64,000 nucleotides of DNA. Origin: Paracoccus aerodenitrificans (GTDB lineage Bacteria > Pseudomonadota > Alphaproteobacteria > Rhodobacterales > Rhodobacteraceae). The notes below the pieces were generated by a model. That model was not told the DNA's origin. It did no database searches and saw nothing but the letters and a program-made list of their open reading frames with translations. Shown here piece after piece: positions 8,689 through 18,098 of the stretch (the first letter of the stretch is position 1; each line of letters starts with the position of its first letter). The DNA is taken from the NCBI RefSeq assembly GCF_027913215.1, contig NZ_CP115784.1, positions 1,798,001 through 1,862,000 of the forward strand. Direction: 5' to 3'. The position numbers were made by a program, and so were the translations under genes.

Positions 8689-9681
8689 ATGAGCGGTGAC
8701 AAATCCTCGCTGCGTGTGGCCGTTACGCGACGCCTGCCCGAACCGGTTGAATCGAAAATGCGGGAGCTTTTCGATGTCCGCCTGAACGAAGACGATCACC
8801 GGATGGACCGCGACGAGCTGCTTGCCCTCATGCAGGACAGCGATGTGATCGTGCCTTCGCTGTCAGACAGGATCGACGGCGAGTTGCTGGAGAAAGCCGG
8901 GGAAAGGCTGAAGCTGATCGCGAATTACGGGGTCGGAGTGGATCATATCGATCTGCCGGGTGCCGGGAAGAGGGGCATCCTTGTCACCAACACATCCGGC
9001 GTGCTGACCGAGGATACTGCCGATATGACGATGGCGCTGATCATCGCGGTGACCCGGAAGCTCAATCAGGGTATGGCGGTGATGCAGTCGGGCGAATGGG
9101 AAGGCTGGTCTCCGACCGCGTTTCTGGGCGGCAGGATCGGAGGCCGCAAGCTGGGTATTCTGGGCATGGGACGGATTGGCCGTGCGGTGGCCCGCCGGGC
9201 CCGCGCCTTCGGGATGGAGATCCATTACCACAACCGCAACCGGCTTGACGCGGAATGCGAGAAGGCGCTTCAGGCAAGCTGGTGGGACAGTCTGGATCAG
9301 ATGCTGGCCCGCGTGGATGTCGTCAGCGTCAATGTCGCGCATACGCCTGCAACATTTCATCTTCTCTCGGCGCGGCGCCTGCACTTGCTGCAACCCGGCG
9401 CGGTGGTGATCAACACCTCCCGCGGAGAGGTGATCGACGAAAACGCCCTGACCCGGATGCTTCGCGCCGGTGAGATCGCCGGGGCCGGGCTGGATGTGTA
9501 CGAACATGGCCATGAGGCCAATCCGAGGCTGCGCAACCTGCCGAATGTGGTCCTGCTGCCGCATATGGGCAGTGCCACGGTCGAAGGCCGGATCGAGATG
9601 GGCGAAAAGGTGATCCTGAATATCCGGTCATTCGCCGAAGGGCAGCTTCCGCCGGATCTGCTGAGTCCCGGAGGGATTTAG
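8689..9681 (+). CDS. D-2-hydroxyacid dehydrogenase (glyoxylate/hydroxypyruvate reductase type)
   Basis: A 330-residue NAD(P)-dependent enzyme of the D-isomer-specific 2-hydroxyacid dehydrogenase family. The Rossmann motif LGILGMGRIGRAVARRA is near residue 155. The catalytic Arg lies in INTSRGEVIDE, the Glu in GLDVYEHG, and the His in LLPHMGSAT. The early segment NYGVGVDHIDL is typical of glyoxylate and D-glycerate dehydrogenases. GGGAGGAAATC precedes the ATG. It converges with the dehydrogenase cluster on the other strand and may or may not belong to it. The exact substrate cannot be read from sequence. Confidence 0.85.
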   Translation: MSGDKSSLRVAVTRRLPEPVESKMRELFDVRLNEDDHRMDRDELLALMQDSDVIVPSLSDRIDGELLEKAGERLKLIANYGVGVDHIDLPGAGKRGILVTNTSGVLTEDTADMTMALIIAVTRKLNQGMAVMQSGEWEGWSPTAFLGGRIGGRKLGILGMGRIGRAVARRARAFGMEIHYHNRNRLDAECEKALQASWWDSLDQMLARVDVVSVNVAHTPATFHLLSARRLHLLQPGAVVINTSRGEVIDENALTRMLRAGEIAGAGLDVYEHGHEANPRLRNLPNVVLLPHMGSATVEGRIEMGEKVILNIRSFAEGQLPPDLLSPGGI

Positions 9682-9697
9682 GGACGCGGCAATTCGG

Positions 9698-9728
9698 AAA
9701 AAAGCGCCGCCCTTTCAGAGACGGCGCT
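9698..9728 (-). terminator. Rho-independent terminator after the catabolic operon
   Basis: On the minus strand AGCGCCG and CGGCGCT (9728-9722 and 9709-9703) form a 7-bp stem followed by six T. It lies between two convergent genes. The T run points to termination of the minus-strand dehydrogenase operon. Confidence 0.8.
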
Positions 9729-9747
9729 GTTCGTCCTCTGCCTGTGC

Positions 9748-10497
9748 TCAGATCGTACGCCCGCCATCCACTTCAAGGATCACCCCGGTAATGAAATCGG
9801 CTTCGTCCGAGGCAAGGTAAAGCGCGGCATTCGCGATGTCGCGCGGCTGCGAAAGCCTGCCAAGCGGAATGGTGGCGATGAATTTCTCGCGGTTTTCCGG
9901 CGTATCGGGGACGCCCATGAACTGCTCCAGAAGCCCGGTCACACCCATGACAGGGGCGATCCCGCAGACACGAATCTTGTCGGGAGCAAGCTCGACCGCA
10001 AGCGATCTGGTCATCAGATTCACCGCACCCTTGGATGAGTTATACCAGGTCAGCCCCGGGCGCGGCCTGATCCCTGCGGTCGAGCCGACATTCAGCATCA
10101 CGCCGCCCCCCTGCTCACGCCAGACCGGGACGCAGCTTTTCGTCATATGGAAGATGGACAGCACGTTGATGTCGTAGATCTTGCGGAATGTTTCCTCATC
10201 CGTCTCCATCAGCGGCCGGTTGGGATTGGTCCATCCGGCGTTATTGACAACCACGTCAAGCCGCCCGAATGCGTCACGCGTCTTGTCGACCGCCGCCTGT
10301 ACATCTTCTGCTTTCGACACGTCGCAGCGTATGGCGATGGCGTTCCGGCCCAGTTCGGCCGCGACGTTCTCGGCACCCTCACCGTTCAGATCGACCACGG
10401 CGACCTTTGCGCCCTCGGCGATATAGGTCTCTGCAATGCCCTTGCCGAAACCCGACGCCGCGCCGGTGACCAGCGTTACCTTATCCTGAAGTCTCAT
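9748..10497 (-). CDS. Short-chain dehydrogenase/reductase (SDR)
   Basis: A 249-residue classical SDR. It has the NAD(P) motif TGAASGFGKG at residues 12-21, the NNAGW loop, catalytic Ser in LNVGSTAG, and the YNSSK Tyr/Lys pair. The C-terminus ends LEVDGGRTI as in 3-oxoacyl reductase and glucose dehydrogenase relatives. An acidic residue after the second strand (VVDLNG) suggests NAD preference. It lies 26 bp after the aldehyde dehydrogenase and is the last gene of the minus-strand cluster, so it probably oxidises or reduces a keto/hydroxy group of the imported substrate. Confidence 0.85.
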   Translation of the reverse strand: MRLQDKVTLVTGAASGFGKGIAETYIAEGAKVAVVDLNGEGAENVAAELGRNAIAIRCDVSKAEDVQAAVDKTRDAFGRLDVVVNNAGWTNPNRPLMETDEETFRKIYDINVLSIFHMTKSCVPVWREQGGGVMLNVGSTAGIRPRPGLTWYNSSKGAVNLMTRSLAVELAPDKIRVCGIAPVMGVTGLLEQFMGVPDTPENREKFIATIPLGRLSQPRDIANAALYLASDEADFITGVILEVDGGRTI

Positions 10498-10523
10498 CCG
10501 GTCTCTCCTTCTTATAAAATATC

Positions 10524-11978
10524 TCAGCCGTGATGTGTGACGATGGTCTTGATATGCGAGAACTCATGCAGCGCCACGAAGCCTTTCTCGCGGCCATGAC
10601 CGGATTTGCGGATCCCGCCGAAGGGCAGTTCGACCCCGCCGCCCGCACCATAGCCATTCACGAAGACCTGCCCGCAGCGCATCGCCTTGGCCACGCGCTG
10701 CTGACGCCCGCCGTCGCGGCTCCAGACCGAGGCGACAAGCCCGTATTCCGTGCCATTCGCGATGCGGATCGCCTCGGCCTCATCCTCGAAGGGGATCACG
10801 GCCATGACCGGGCCGAACACCTCTTCCTGCGCGATCCGGGAGCCGGGCTCACAGGGGCCGAACACCACCGGGGCGACGTAATACCCGCCATCCGGCGCAT
10901 TTGCCGCGACCGAGCCGCGTGCGATGACCGGCGCTCCGGCCTCCTTAATATATGTCTCGACGCGTTTTTTCTGCCGCGCACTGATCAGCGGCCCCAGAAC
11001 CGCATCTTCGCCGGAATCGGAAGCCTCGATCGTTTCGAATTTCTCTTTCAGCCGCGAGACGACCTCATCGTAAACACCCTTCTGGATCAGCACACGCGTT
11101 CCCGCCGAACAGGTCTGGCCGCCATTCTGGATCAGCGCATTGACCAGAAACGGCATCGCCGCATCCAGATCGGCATCGTCGAACACGATCTGAGGGGATT
11201 TGCCGCCAAGTTCCAATGTACAGCCGATAAAGTTTTTCGCCGCCGCGACCTGGATCATCACGCCGACCTCGGGCGAGCCGGTGAATGAGATGAAATCAAT
11301 GCCGCGATGTTCGGACAGCGCCTTCCCGGCGGTTTCCCCGCGCCCGGTCACGATATTGATCGCTCCCGGAGGAAACCCGGCCTCAACGGATAAGGCGCCG
11401 ATGCGCAAGGCGGTCAGGCAGGCATCCTCGGCGGGTTTCAGGACGGTCGCGTTCCCCATTGCCAGTGCCGGCGCGACCGAGCGGCCGAACATCTGCGCCG
11501 GATAGTTCCACGGGATGATATGCCCGGTCACGCCATGCGGTTCGCGCTGCACCTCGACATTATAGCCGGTCATGAACGGAATTATCTCGCCATGAACCTT
11601 GTCCGCCGCACCGCCGTAATATTCGAAGTAACGCGCAGTCACGGCCATATCGGCGCGGGCCTGCTTGATCGGCTTGCCGTTATCGCGGCTCTCAAGCTGC
11701 GCCAGTGCCTCGGCATTCTCCGAGATCAGCGCCGAGAGCTTCAGCATCAGCCTGCCCCGTTCAGCAGCGCTGAGCCTGCCCCATTCGCCATCGTCAAAGG
11801 CCGCGCGGGCGGCTGAAACGGCGGCGTCTATGTCCGCCGCATCGCTGTCGGCGATTTCCGAGAAAGGCTTTCCGTCAATCGGAGACAGCACCTCCATCAC
11901 CTTGCCCGATTGGGCAGGCACCCATTCATTATTGATCAGATTAAGCGGTTCCGGCAGCGTCAGCCCTGTCTTGCTCAT
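10524..11978 (-). CDS. NAD(P)-dependent aldehyde dehydrogenase
   Basis: A 484-residue member of the aldehyde dehydrogenase superfamily. It has the cofactor motif FTGSPEVG, the general-base Glu in LELGGKSPQIVFDD, and the catalytic Cys in NGGQTCSAGTR. It is nearest in style to betaine-aldehyde and gamma-aminobutyraldehyde type enzymes, but the substrate cannot be set. It sits 9 bp after the livF-type ATPase gene and before the SDR. With the divergent alcohol dehydrogenase it would turn an alcohol into an acid. Confidence 0.88.
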   Translation of the reverse strand: MSKTGLTLPEPLNLINNEWVPAQSGKVMEVLSPIDGKPFSEIADSDAADIDAAVSAARAAFDDGEWGRLSAAERGRLMLKLSALISENAEALAQLESRDNGKPIKQARADMAVTARYFEYYGGAADKVHGEIIPFMTGYNVEVQREPHGVTGHIIPWNYPAQMFGRSVAPALAMGNATVLKPAEDACLTALRIGALSVEAGFPPGAINIVTGRGETAGKALSEHRGIDFISFTGSPEVGVMIQVAAAKNFIGCTLELGGKSPQIVFDDADLDAAMPFLVNALIQNGGQTCSAGTRVLIQKGVYDEVVSRLKEKFETIEASDSGEDAVLGPLISARQKKRVETYIKEAGAPVIARGSVAANAPDGGYYVAPVVFGPCEPGSRIAQEEVFGPVMAVIPFEDEAEAIRIANGTEYGLVASVWSRDGGRQQRVAKAMRCGQVFVNGYGAGGGVELPFGGIRKSGHGREKGFVALHEFSHIKTIVTHHG

Positions 11979-11987
11979 GATGTCATC

Positions 11988-12668
11988 CTATGCGTTCTCG
12001 GTTGTCGGCTCCAGCGAGCCCTCTGTGACCTCGCCGCGCTCGATCACCAGCGTACGGTCGGCGAATCCGCGCAACAGCGCAGGGTTGGATTCGGTGACGA
12101 TCAGCGTGACCGAGCGGTCGGCGTCACGCAGCGCCCGCAGCGCCTCGGCATAACGATGCGCAAGCGCCGGGGCGAGACCCTGAAACGGCTCATCCAGCAT
12201 GACAAGCCGCGTTCCCAGCATCAGCGCACGGGCCAGAGCCACCATCTTGCCCTGCCCGCCCGAAACATTCCCCGCCGGGCGCTGCGCCATATCCTTCAAC
12301 TCGGGCAGGATCGAATAGGCGCGTTCAAGACGCCGCCTTGTTTCATCCGCACCAAGTTTGGCGGTCTGCGCCGGAAGAAGCAGATTTTCCTCGACCGTGA
12401 AGGCCGAGAACAGCCGCCGGTCCTCGGGTGCATAGCCGATCCCAAGCCCGGGGCGCTTCGACGGAGCCATCCCCTCGATCCGGTCGCCATGAAAAAGGAT
12501 CTCGCCAGTGACCTTGGTGAACCCCATGATACTGCGCAGAAGCGTGGTCTTGCCTGCCCCGTTGCGCCCGATCAGCGCCACGGTTTCGCCCGCATCTATG
12601 CTGAAATCCAGATTGCGCAGAATCGGCATGATCCCGATCGCGGCATCGACATTCTTCAATTGCAGCAT
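11988..12668 (-). CDS. livF: HAAT-family ABC transporter ATPase (LivF type)
   Basis: A 226-residue ATPase with Walker A GRNGAGKTTLL, signature NVSGGQGKM, and Walker B LVMLDEPFQGLAP. This is the second ATPase of importers for branched-chain amino acids, amides or aromatic acids. Its ATG overlaps the stop of the LivG gene (TGATG), indicating translational coupling. The symbol names the type and does not claim leucine as substrate. Confidence 0.88.
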   Translation of the reverse strand: MLQLKNVDAAIGIMPILRNLDFSIDAGETVALIGRNGAGKTTLLRSIMGFTKVTGEILFHGDRIEGMAPSKRPGLGIGYAPEDRRLFSAFTVEENLLLPAQTAKLGADETRRRLERAYSILPELKDMAQRPAGNVSGGQGKMVALARALMLGTRLVMLDEPFQGLAPALAHRYAEALRALRDADRSVTLIVTESNPALLRGFADRTLVIERGEVTEGSLEPTTENA

Positions 12669-13417
12669 CAGACCACCTCTCCGATCACGTCGCGGATCAC
12701 GTCGGGATGTTTCAGCACTTCTTCAGGCGTGCCGCGCAATTGCACATTGCCCGAGTTCCACACTGCCACCTCATCGGCATAGCGCTGGACGATCCCCATA
12801 TCATGCTCGACAAAAACCGACGTCACCTCGGCCTCGGCAAGGGCCTTCACGAGGATTTCCATCACCCCGTGTTTTTCCGAGGATGCGACGCCCGATGTCG
12901 GCTCATCCATCAGCAGAAGCTTCGGCTTCAGGGCAAGGGCGACGGCGATGTCGATCAGCTTGCGCTGCCCTTCGGAAAGTTCAATCACCGGACGGTCGGC
13001 GACATCGGAGCAATTCACCAGCTCCAGCAGGCGCATCACCTCATCCTGCTGAGGGATCCTGCCAAGCGGCATGAGCGGTTTGCGCAGCCCCTCCCGCGCC
13101 GCGACCGAGATCAGCAGATTTTCCCGTGCGGTATGTTCGGTGAAAAGCTGAGGGATCTGAAAGGCACGGGCGACGCCGTGCTGCACGATCCTGCGCGGAG
13201 GCAGAGGCGTGATGTCCCTGCCCTCGAACAGAACCTGCCCGCGTGTCGGTTTGATCCAGCCGGTGCAGATATTCAGGAAGGTCGTCTTGCCCGCCCCGTT
13301 CGGCCCGATAATAGCGAGGTTACGGCCTGCCTCGATGGTCAGAGAGACATTATCCGCCGCAACCACCCCGCCGAACTGGATCACCAGATTGCGGGTCTCC
13401 AGCAAGGGTGCCGTCAT
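12668..13417 (-). CDS. livG: HAAT-family ABC transporter ATPase (LivG type)
   Basis: A 249-residue ATPase with Walker A GPNGAGKTTFLN, signature ELSEGQRKL and Walker B LLLMDEPTSGV, ending with the LivG-like tail LKHPDVIRDVIGEVV. It overlaps the LivM gene by four bases (ATGA) and the LivF gene by one. It pairs with LivF to drive import through LivHM. Confidence 0.88.
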   Translation of the reverse strand: MTAPLLETRNLVIQFGGVVAADNVSLTIEAGRNLAIIGPNGAGKTTFLNICTGWIKPTRGQVLFEGRDITPLPPRRIVQHGVARAFQIPQLFTEHTARENLLISVAAREGLRKPLMPLGRIPQQDEVMRLLELVNCSDVADRPVIELSEGQRKLIDIAVALALKPKLLLMDEPTSGVASSEKHGVMEILVKALAEAEVTSVFVEHDMGIVQRYADEVAVWNSGNVQLRGTPEEVLKHPDVIRDVIGEVV

Positions 13418-14370
13418 CGTCCTGCCTCCGTCTTGTCGCCCCGGCTCAGGCGGATATCCTCCAGAAAGCCGATCACGCCCCGCGGTGCGAACAGGATGAT
13501 GACCAGCAGGAAGGCTCCAAGCAGCATCTGCCAGACATCGCCCGCAAAGGCTGCGGCGTAAACCCGGACGAATTCATAGATCATCGCCCCGATAAATGCG
13601 CCCCGGACCGAGCCCGCGCCCCCCAGAACCGCGATGAACACCATCTCGCCCGAGCGGACCCACCACGCATATTCCGGCGTCACGACACCCTGCGCAATCC
13701 CCATCAGGATGCCGCCCGTGCCGCACAGCACCGCCGACAGCATATAGCCGCGCAGCAATGCTGTTTGCGGCGAGACGCCCAGATATTCCAGCCTTGTCTC
13801 ATTGGTCTTGACGGTTCTGAATAATTGCCCGGTTGGCGAATCCAGCCAGCGGATCGCGAACCATCCCAGAGCGAAGACCAGAACCACCGTCACATAGAAC
13901 AGGATCAGCTCGAAATCATGGCGGCCCAGTTCCTCGCCGAAGATCGCGGGGCGCGGCAGTCTTTTGCCGTCCGCACCTCCGGTGATGTGATAGAATTTCT
14001 CAAGGATCGACCAGAAGATCATCGAGAAGGCCAGGTTGAGCATCCCGAAGAAGATCCCGCGATAGCGTACCACGAACAGCCCGACGAAGAACCCGGCAAC
14101 AGCCGCGCCGACAATCCCCGCGATCAGCACGAGGATCAGTTCCGCCCCGGGCATCGCCGCCAGCAGGAACGCGCCGGAATAGGCGGCAACGGCAAAATAC
14201 AGCGCGTGGCCGAAGGACACCTGTCCCGCACGCAGAAGCACGGTCACTCCGGCAACCGCCAGCCCCTTGGCCAGTGCAAGATTCACCAGAAGCTGCGCCG
14301 AGGGTGCCAGATAGGGAACCAGCAGCAGCAATATTGCCGCGACAATCGGAAGAATGGTCTTGATATTCAT
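13414..14370 (-). CDS. livM: HAAT-family ABC transporter permease (LivM type)
   Basis: A 318-residue inner-membrane protein with about nine hydrophobic segments. It carries family features such as VLLRAGQVSFGHALYFAVAAY near residue 45 and IAVLGGAGSVRGAFIGA near residue 245. It is the partner of LivH, 56 bp away in the same operon. Nothing is abnormal in length. Confidence 0.87.
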   Translation of the reverse strand: MNIKTILPIVAAILLLLVPYLAPSAQLLVNLALAKGLAVAGVTVLLRAGQVSFGHALYFAVAAYSGAFLLAAMPGAELILVLIAGIVGAAVAGFFVGLFVVRYRGIFFGMLNLAFSMIFWSILEKFYHITGGADGKRLPRPAIFGEELGRHDFELILFYVTVVLVFALGWFAIRWLDSPTGQLFRTVKTNETRLEYLGVSPQTALLRGYMLSAVLCGTGGILMGIAQGVVTPEYAWWVRSGEMVFIAVLGGAGSVRGAFIGAMIYEFVRVYAAAFAGDVWQMLLGAFLLVIILFAPRGVIGFLEDIRLSRGDKTEAGR

Positions 14371-14426
14371 CTGTTGCTCCGGACCGGTTGGCAGGCGGGG
14401 CTGAGTTTCATGCAGGACATGGCGGT

Positions 14427-15332
14427 TCAGATCTTACGCGCCGAAGGGCTGCCGAAAAGCCCCTCGGGCCGGACAAGCAGAACCAGAACCATGATCAGAT
14501 ACGGCACCAGCGATGCGGCCTCGGGCCAGATATAGACCGCAAAGGACCGGCCCAGTCCGATCATCAGCGCGGTTACGGCGGCACCGCCGATCTGACCAAG
14601 CCCGGCCGTCGCAACGACCGCGAAGGACAGCACGATCATATCCGCTCCCATCCCGGGAAGGATTGAGGTAGTCGGCGAGGCAAGCGCCCCGCCAAGCCCG
14701 GCCAGAGCCGCGCCAACGATAAAGGTCAGCAGGAAAACCCGGTCGGCGTCGATACCTATGGATTGCGCGGCCTCTCGGTCCTCGGTCGTGGCCATGATCA
14801 GCTTGCCGATGACCGTGTGCCGCAGGAAGAAGCGCAGCCCGATCAGCAGGCCAAGCGCGACAAGCGGCAGCAGGATGAGCTGATACACTGTATAGGTCAC
14901 ACCGAACACGGTGACATTTCCAAGCGATTGCAGCGCGGCGGCCTGAAAATAGGGCTGCGAGCCCCAGACCAGCCGCTGAACATCCTCAAGAATCATGAAC
15001 ACGGCAAATGTGACCAGAAGCTGAAGCACCTCGGGCTTGTCATAGATGCGGCGCAACAGCAGCCACTCTATCGGGCCGCCAAGGATCACACCAATCAGAA
15101 CCGCCGAAACCAGCATCAGCGGCAGGGTCAGCAGAGGCGGCGCCCCCGCCGCAAGCGCCACCCCGGTCAGCGTGACCGTCAGATAGGCTCCGATCGCATA
15201 GAGTGACCCATGCGCGATGTTCAGGATCCGCATCACCCCGAAGATCAGTGTCAGACCAAGCGCCACGACAAAGACCTGCGCGGCATAGGCGATCCCGTCG
15301 AACAGAGCGAGGATAAAGAGCGTCATATTCAT
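14427..15332 (-). CDS. livH: HAAT-family ABC transporter permease (LivH type)
   Basis: A 301-residue permease with about eight membrane segments. It begins with LALFDGIAYAAQVFVVALGLTLIFG-like sequence typical of LivH and has the IGIDADRVFLLTFIVGAALAGLGGAL cytoplasmic-loop region. It follows the substrate-binding protein gene after a 69-bp gap that holds a strong hairpin (15365-15395), the usual arrangement in such importers. Confidence 0.87.
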   Translation of the reverse strand: MNMTLFILALFDGIAYAAQVFVVALGLTLIFGVMRILNIAHGSLYAIGAYLTVTLTGVALAAGAPPLLTLPLMLVSAVLIGVILGGPIEWLLLRRIYDKPEVLQLLVTFAVFMILEDVQRLVWGSQPYFQAAALQSLGNVTVFGVTYTVYQLILLPLVALGLLIGLRFFLRHTVIGKLIMATTEDREAAQSIGIDADRVFLLTFIVGAALAGLGGALASPTTSILPGMGADMIVLSFAVVATAGLGQIGGAAVTALMIGLGRSFAVYIWPEAASLVPYLIMVLVLLVRPEGLFGSPSARKI

Positions 15333-15364
15333 GCAGACAGCTTTCCGGCTTGCGGCGGCTACGG

Positions 15365-15395
15365 TCCCGGGGCGGAGATCTCCCCCGCCCCGGAA
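15365..15395 (-). terminator. Intercistronic hairpin after the binding-protein gene
   Basis: TTCCGGGGCGG and CCGCCCCGGGA form an 11-bp stem with a 9-nt loop on the minus strand, with no T run. Hairpins in this place usually protect or partly terminate the mRNA, so that the binding protein is made in excess over the permeases. Confidence 0.6.
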
Positions 15396-15401
15396 CAGCG
15401 A

Positions 15402-16691
15402 TCAGTTTTCGTAGGTCTCGGACCCTGCGCTTTCCGCGAAGCTGCTGTCCAGAGAGCCGACCCATTCGATGGAATCCTCGCCCACCGGCGCTGTCAGATC
15501 GTCGCCATCATAGATCACGATATTTTCCAGCGTGGCGAAAGGATATTCACCGGACTGAACCGAGGTCCCCATAAGCTGATCCTCGATGCCCTGATTATCC
15601 TCGCGGATGGTGATCGGGTTGCCATAGCCTTGGAATTCCAGCCCTTCCATCGCCGCCAGAAGCTGATCCTCATCCGGCCATGCACCGCCATTTTCCTCGA
15701 TGGCCCTAGCATAAACCGCCTCAAGCGCGGCGAAGGCCTGCGCCATGTGAAAGACCGAATAGATCGGGACGCTGCCGGTGCTTTCCTGGAACTGATCAAC
15801 AAAATCCTTGAAATCCTGATCGTCGCGGCGTGCCGGGTGCAGGAAATAGTGATCGCCCCGCGCCCCCACGATGTGACCCGCAGGCAGGCTGGAGCCGAGC
15901 CGTTCCAGAGAGGATTCCGCCAGCGGCAGCACGAAGGTCGAGCTGTTCATCAGCCCCCGCTGCGATGCCTGCTGAACGAATGTGTCCAGATCCCCGCCCC
16001 ATGAGGTCGACAGGATCACATCCGGGCGCAGCCCCTGAAGCCGTGAAATCTCGGTCGAGAAATCCGCCGAGCCGAATTTCGGGAAAAACTCGCCCACCAC
16101 CTCGACATCGGGCTTCATCGCCTTCAGCGCGGTCGAGAAGATATCCCAGCTATCCCGCCCCCAGGCATAATCCTGATTGACGACGGCGATTGTCGAAAAA
16201 TCGGGTTTTTCCTGAAGCAGATACAGCACGGCGGCCAGCATCTCGGGCGTGGCATTGGCCTGGGTGCGGAAGACATATTTGTAATCGTCCTCTTCGAATA
16301 TCCGCTGCGTCCCGCAATCCCACAGGAAATTCGGAACCTGAAGATCTTCCGCCAACGGCGCGATGGTGGTGCAGTTCCCCGATGAAATCGCGGCGAACAT
16401 CACATCGACATTCTCGCTTTCGACCAGCCGGCGAAACTCCGAGGTCAGCGTCTCGGCGCCCGCTCCCTCGTCGATATAGGAGACCTCGACCGGCACGCCT
16501 TCAATGCCGCCAGCCTCATTGATATTCTTGACGATCAGATCCGCAGCGTCCCGCGCCGGAACGCCAAAGACCGAGGCCGATCCGGTCAGGAATGTCGCAA
16601 TCCCGATCTTGATCGATTCCGGTTTTTCCTGAGCGAAGGCGGCGAATGGTAAACTGGCGCAGATCAGCGTCGTACCCAGCAGTTTTTTCAT
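15402..16691 (-). CDS. ABC transporter periplasmic substrate-binding protein (type I, Leu/Ile/Val-like)
   Basis: About 429 residues with a signal peptide (MKKLLGTTLICASLPFAAFA, cut before QEKPE) and a periplasmic binding protein type I fold: IKIGIATFLTGSASVFG, then AISSGNCTTIAPLAEDL. The start at 16691 is set by GGGAGGAAATGAC in front; a longer frame to 16718 lacks this. It is the first gene of the minus-strand operon SBP-livH-M-G-F-ALDH-SDR and diverges from the alcohol dehydrogenase. The co-transcribed dehydrogenases suggest the ligand is a catabolic substrate, perhaps an organic acid or ring compound, rather than an ordinary amino acid; that is inference. Confidence 0.87.
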   Translation of the reverse strand: MKKLLGTTLICASLPFAAFAQEKPESIKIGIATFLTGSASVFGVPARDAADLIVKNINEAGGIEGVPVEVSYIDEGAGAETLTSEFRRLVESENVDVMFAAISSGNCTTIAPLAEDLQVPNFLWDCGTQRIFEEDDYKYVFRTQANATPEMLAAVLYLLQEKPDFSTIAVVNQDYAWGRDSWDIFSTALKAMKPDVEVVGEFFPKFGSADFSTEISRLQGLRPDVILSTSWGGDLDTFVQQASQRGLMNSSTFVLPLAESSLERLGSSLPAGHIVGARGDHYFLHPARRDDQDFKDFVDQFQESTGSVPIYSVFHMAQAFAALEAVYARAIEENGGAWPDEDQLLAAMEGLEFQGYGNPITIREDNQGIEDQLMGTSVQSGEYPFATLENIVIYDGDDLTAPVGEDSIEWVGSLDSSFAESAGSETYEN

Positions 16692-16891
16692 GTCATTTCC
16701 TCCCGTTTCTGATCTCATCCGACGACCCGGGCCGGGTGGCCGGAATATGTCCTGCGGTCAGCCCGTCGCGGCGAACCGGCATGCTGCCCACCCCTCCCCC
16801 GGGTCATGTCCGTGCAGCGGAACAGACTTCAGACTAGGCGAGCATTCCGAACCCGGCCAATAGCTTGCGGTGATTTCAGCCATAGCTTTGC

Positions 16892-16921
16892 GATATGGGA
16901 ACTTCGGAACTATTCTATATC
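16892..16921. promoter_or_regulatory. Candidate operator in the divergent SBP/alcohol dehydrogenase gap
   Basis: GATAT at 16892-16896 and ATATC at 16917-16921 are inverted around GGGAACTTCGGAACTATTCT. The site lies in the 279-bp gap between the importer operon and the alcohol dehydrogenase-LysR pair, where a LysR regulator would be expected to bind. It is a weak pattern on its own. Confidence 0.3.
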
Positions 16922-16970
16922 CGACAATGACCGACATAAGATCGGCGGAAGATCTCATGGGAGGAGAGAG

Positions 16971-18095
16971 ATGAAGATAACAGCAGCCGTGCTGGAGCAA
17001 AGCGGGATATCGTCAGGTTTCGAGGCCGCCAAGGCGCTGACCGTCCGCGAGGTCGAGCTTGCCGCCCCCGAGCGGGGCGAGGTGCTGATCCGGTTGGCCG
17101 CTGCCGGGGTCTGTCACTCGGATCTGTCGGTCATCAACGGTGACCGTCCCCGCCCTGTGCCGATGGTGCTCGGCCACGAAGCCTCGGGCTATGTCGAGCA
17201 GGTCGGCCCCGGTGTCGAGGATCTGAGCCCCGGCGATCATGTCGTCTGCATCTTCGCCCCCGGCTGCGGACATTGCCTGCCCTGCGCCGAAGGCCGCCCT
17301 GCCCTATGCACGGTCGCCGCGAAACATCACGGCATGGGAGAGCTGATGACCGGTGCGCGTCGTCTGTCGATGGATGGCAAGCCGGTCAATCACCATGTCG
17401 GCGTGTCCGGTTTCGCAACCCATGCCGTCTTGGCGCGGCCCTCTCTGGTCAAGGTCGATGCCGGGATTCCGCCGCATATCTCGGCGCTGTTTTCCTGTGC
17501 CATGCTGACCGGGGCTGGTGCCGTCTTCAACACCGCCCATATCGCTCCGGGCGCGACGGTTGCAGTGTTCGGCCTTGGCGGGGTCGGGCTTTCGGCGATC
17601 CTCGGCGCGGCTGCCGCCGGAGCCGGTGAGATCATTGCCATCGACACATTCGACGCGAAGATGGACACCGCCCGCGAGATGGGCGCGACGCAGACCGTGA
17701 AGGCCGACAGCAGCACCGCCGATGCAATCCGCGACCTGACTTCGGGCGGGGTGGATTATGCGCTGGAATTCGCGGGCAGTGCGACGGCGCTTGAAACCGC
17801 ATGGAAAGCGACGCGACGCGGCGGCATGACCGTCACGGCAGGTCTGGCGCACCCCGATGCCAGAATGCCGCTGAACGTGCTTCAGCTTGTCGCGGAAGAA
17901 CGGGTGCTGAAAGGCAGCTATATCGGCTCTTGCGTGCCGCAACGCGATCTGCCGCGCATGTTGTCGCTTTACGCGAAAGGCAAGCTGCCGGTCGAGAAAA
18001 TGCTGACTCACCGGCTCCGGCTGGACCAGATCAATCTGGCAATGGACCAGTTGAATGACGGCACGGCGATCCGACAGGTGATCGAGTTCGGCTGA
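16971..18095 (+). CDS. Zinc-dependent alcohol dehydrogenase (MDR family)
   Basis: A 374-residue medium-chain alcohol dehydrogenase. Catalytic zinc ligands lie in GVCHSDLS and LGHEASG. The structural zinc set is CGHCLPCAEGRPALC. The cofactor loop is GLGGVGLSAILGA, with an acidic residue after the second strand (AIDTFD) fitting NAD. The ATG at 16971 follows GGGAGGAGAGAG; the frame open further upstream is not used. It should oxidise an alcohol to an aldehyde, which the aldehyde dehydrogenase of the divergent operon could take further. A LysR gene follows after 3 bp and is probably co-transcribed. Confidence 0.88.
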   Translation: MKITAAVLEQSGISSGFEAAKALTVREVELAAPERGEVLIRLAAAGVCHSDLSVINGDRPRPVPMVLGHEASGYVEQVGPGVEDLSPGDHVVCIFAPGCGHCLPCAEGRPALCTVAAKHHGMGELMTGARRLSMDGKPVNHHVGVSGFATHAVLARPSLVKVDAGIPPHISALFSCAMLTGAGAVFNTAHIAPGATVAVFGLGGVGLSAILGAAAAGAGEIIAIDTFDAKMDTAREMGATQTVKADSSTADAIRDLTSGGVDYALEFAGSATALETAWKATRRGGMTVTAGLAHPDARMPLNVLQLVAEERVLKGSYIGSCVPQRDLPRMLSLYAKGKLPVEKMLTHRLRLDQINLAMDQLNDGTAIRQVIEFG

Positions 18096-18098
18096 CCT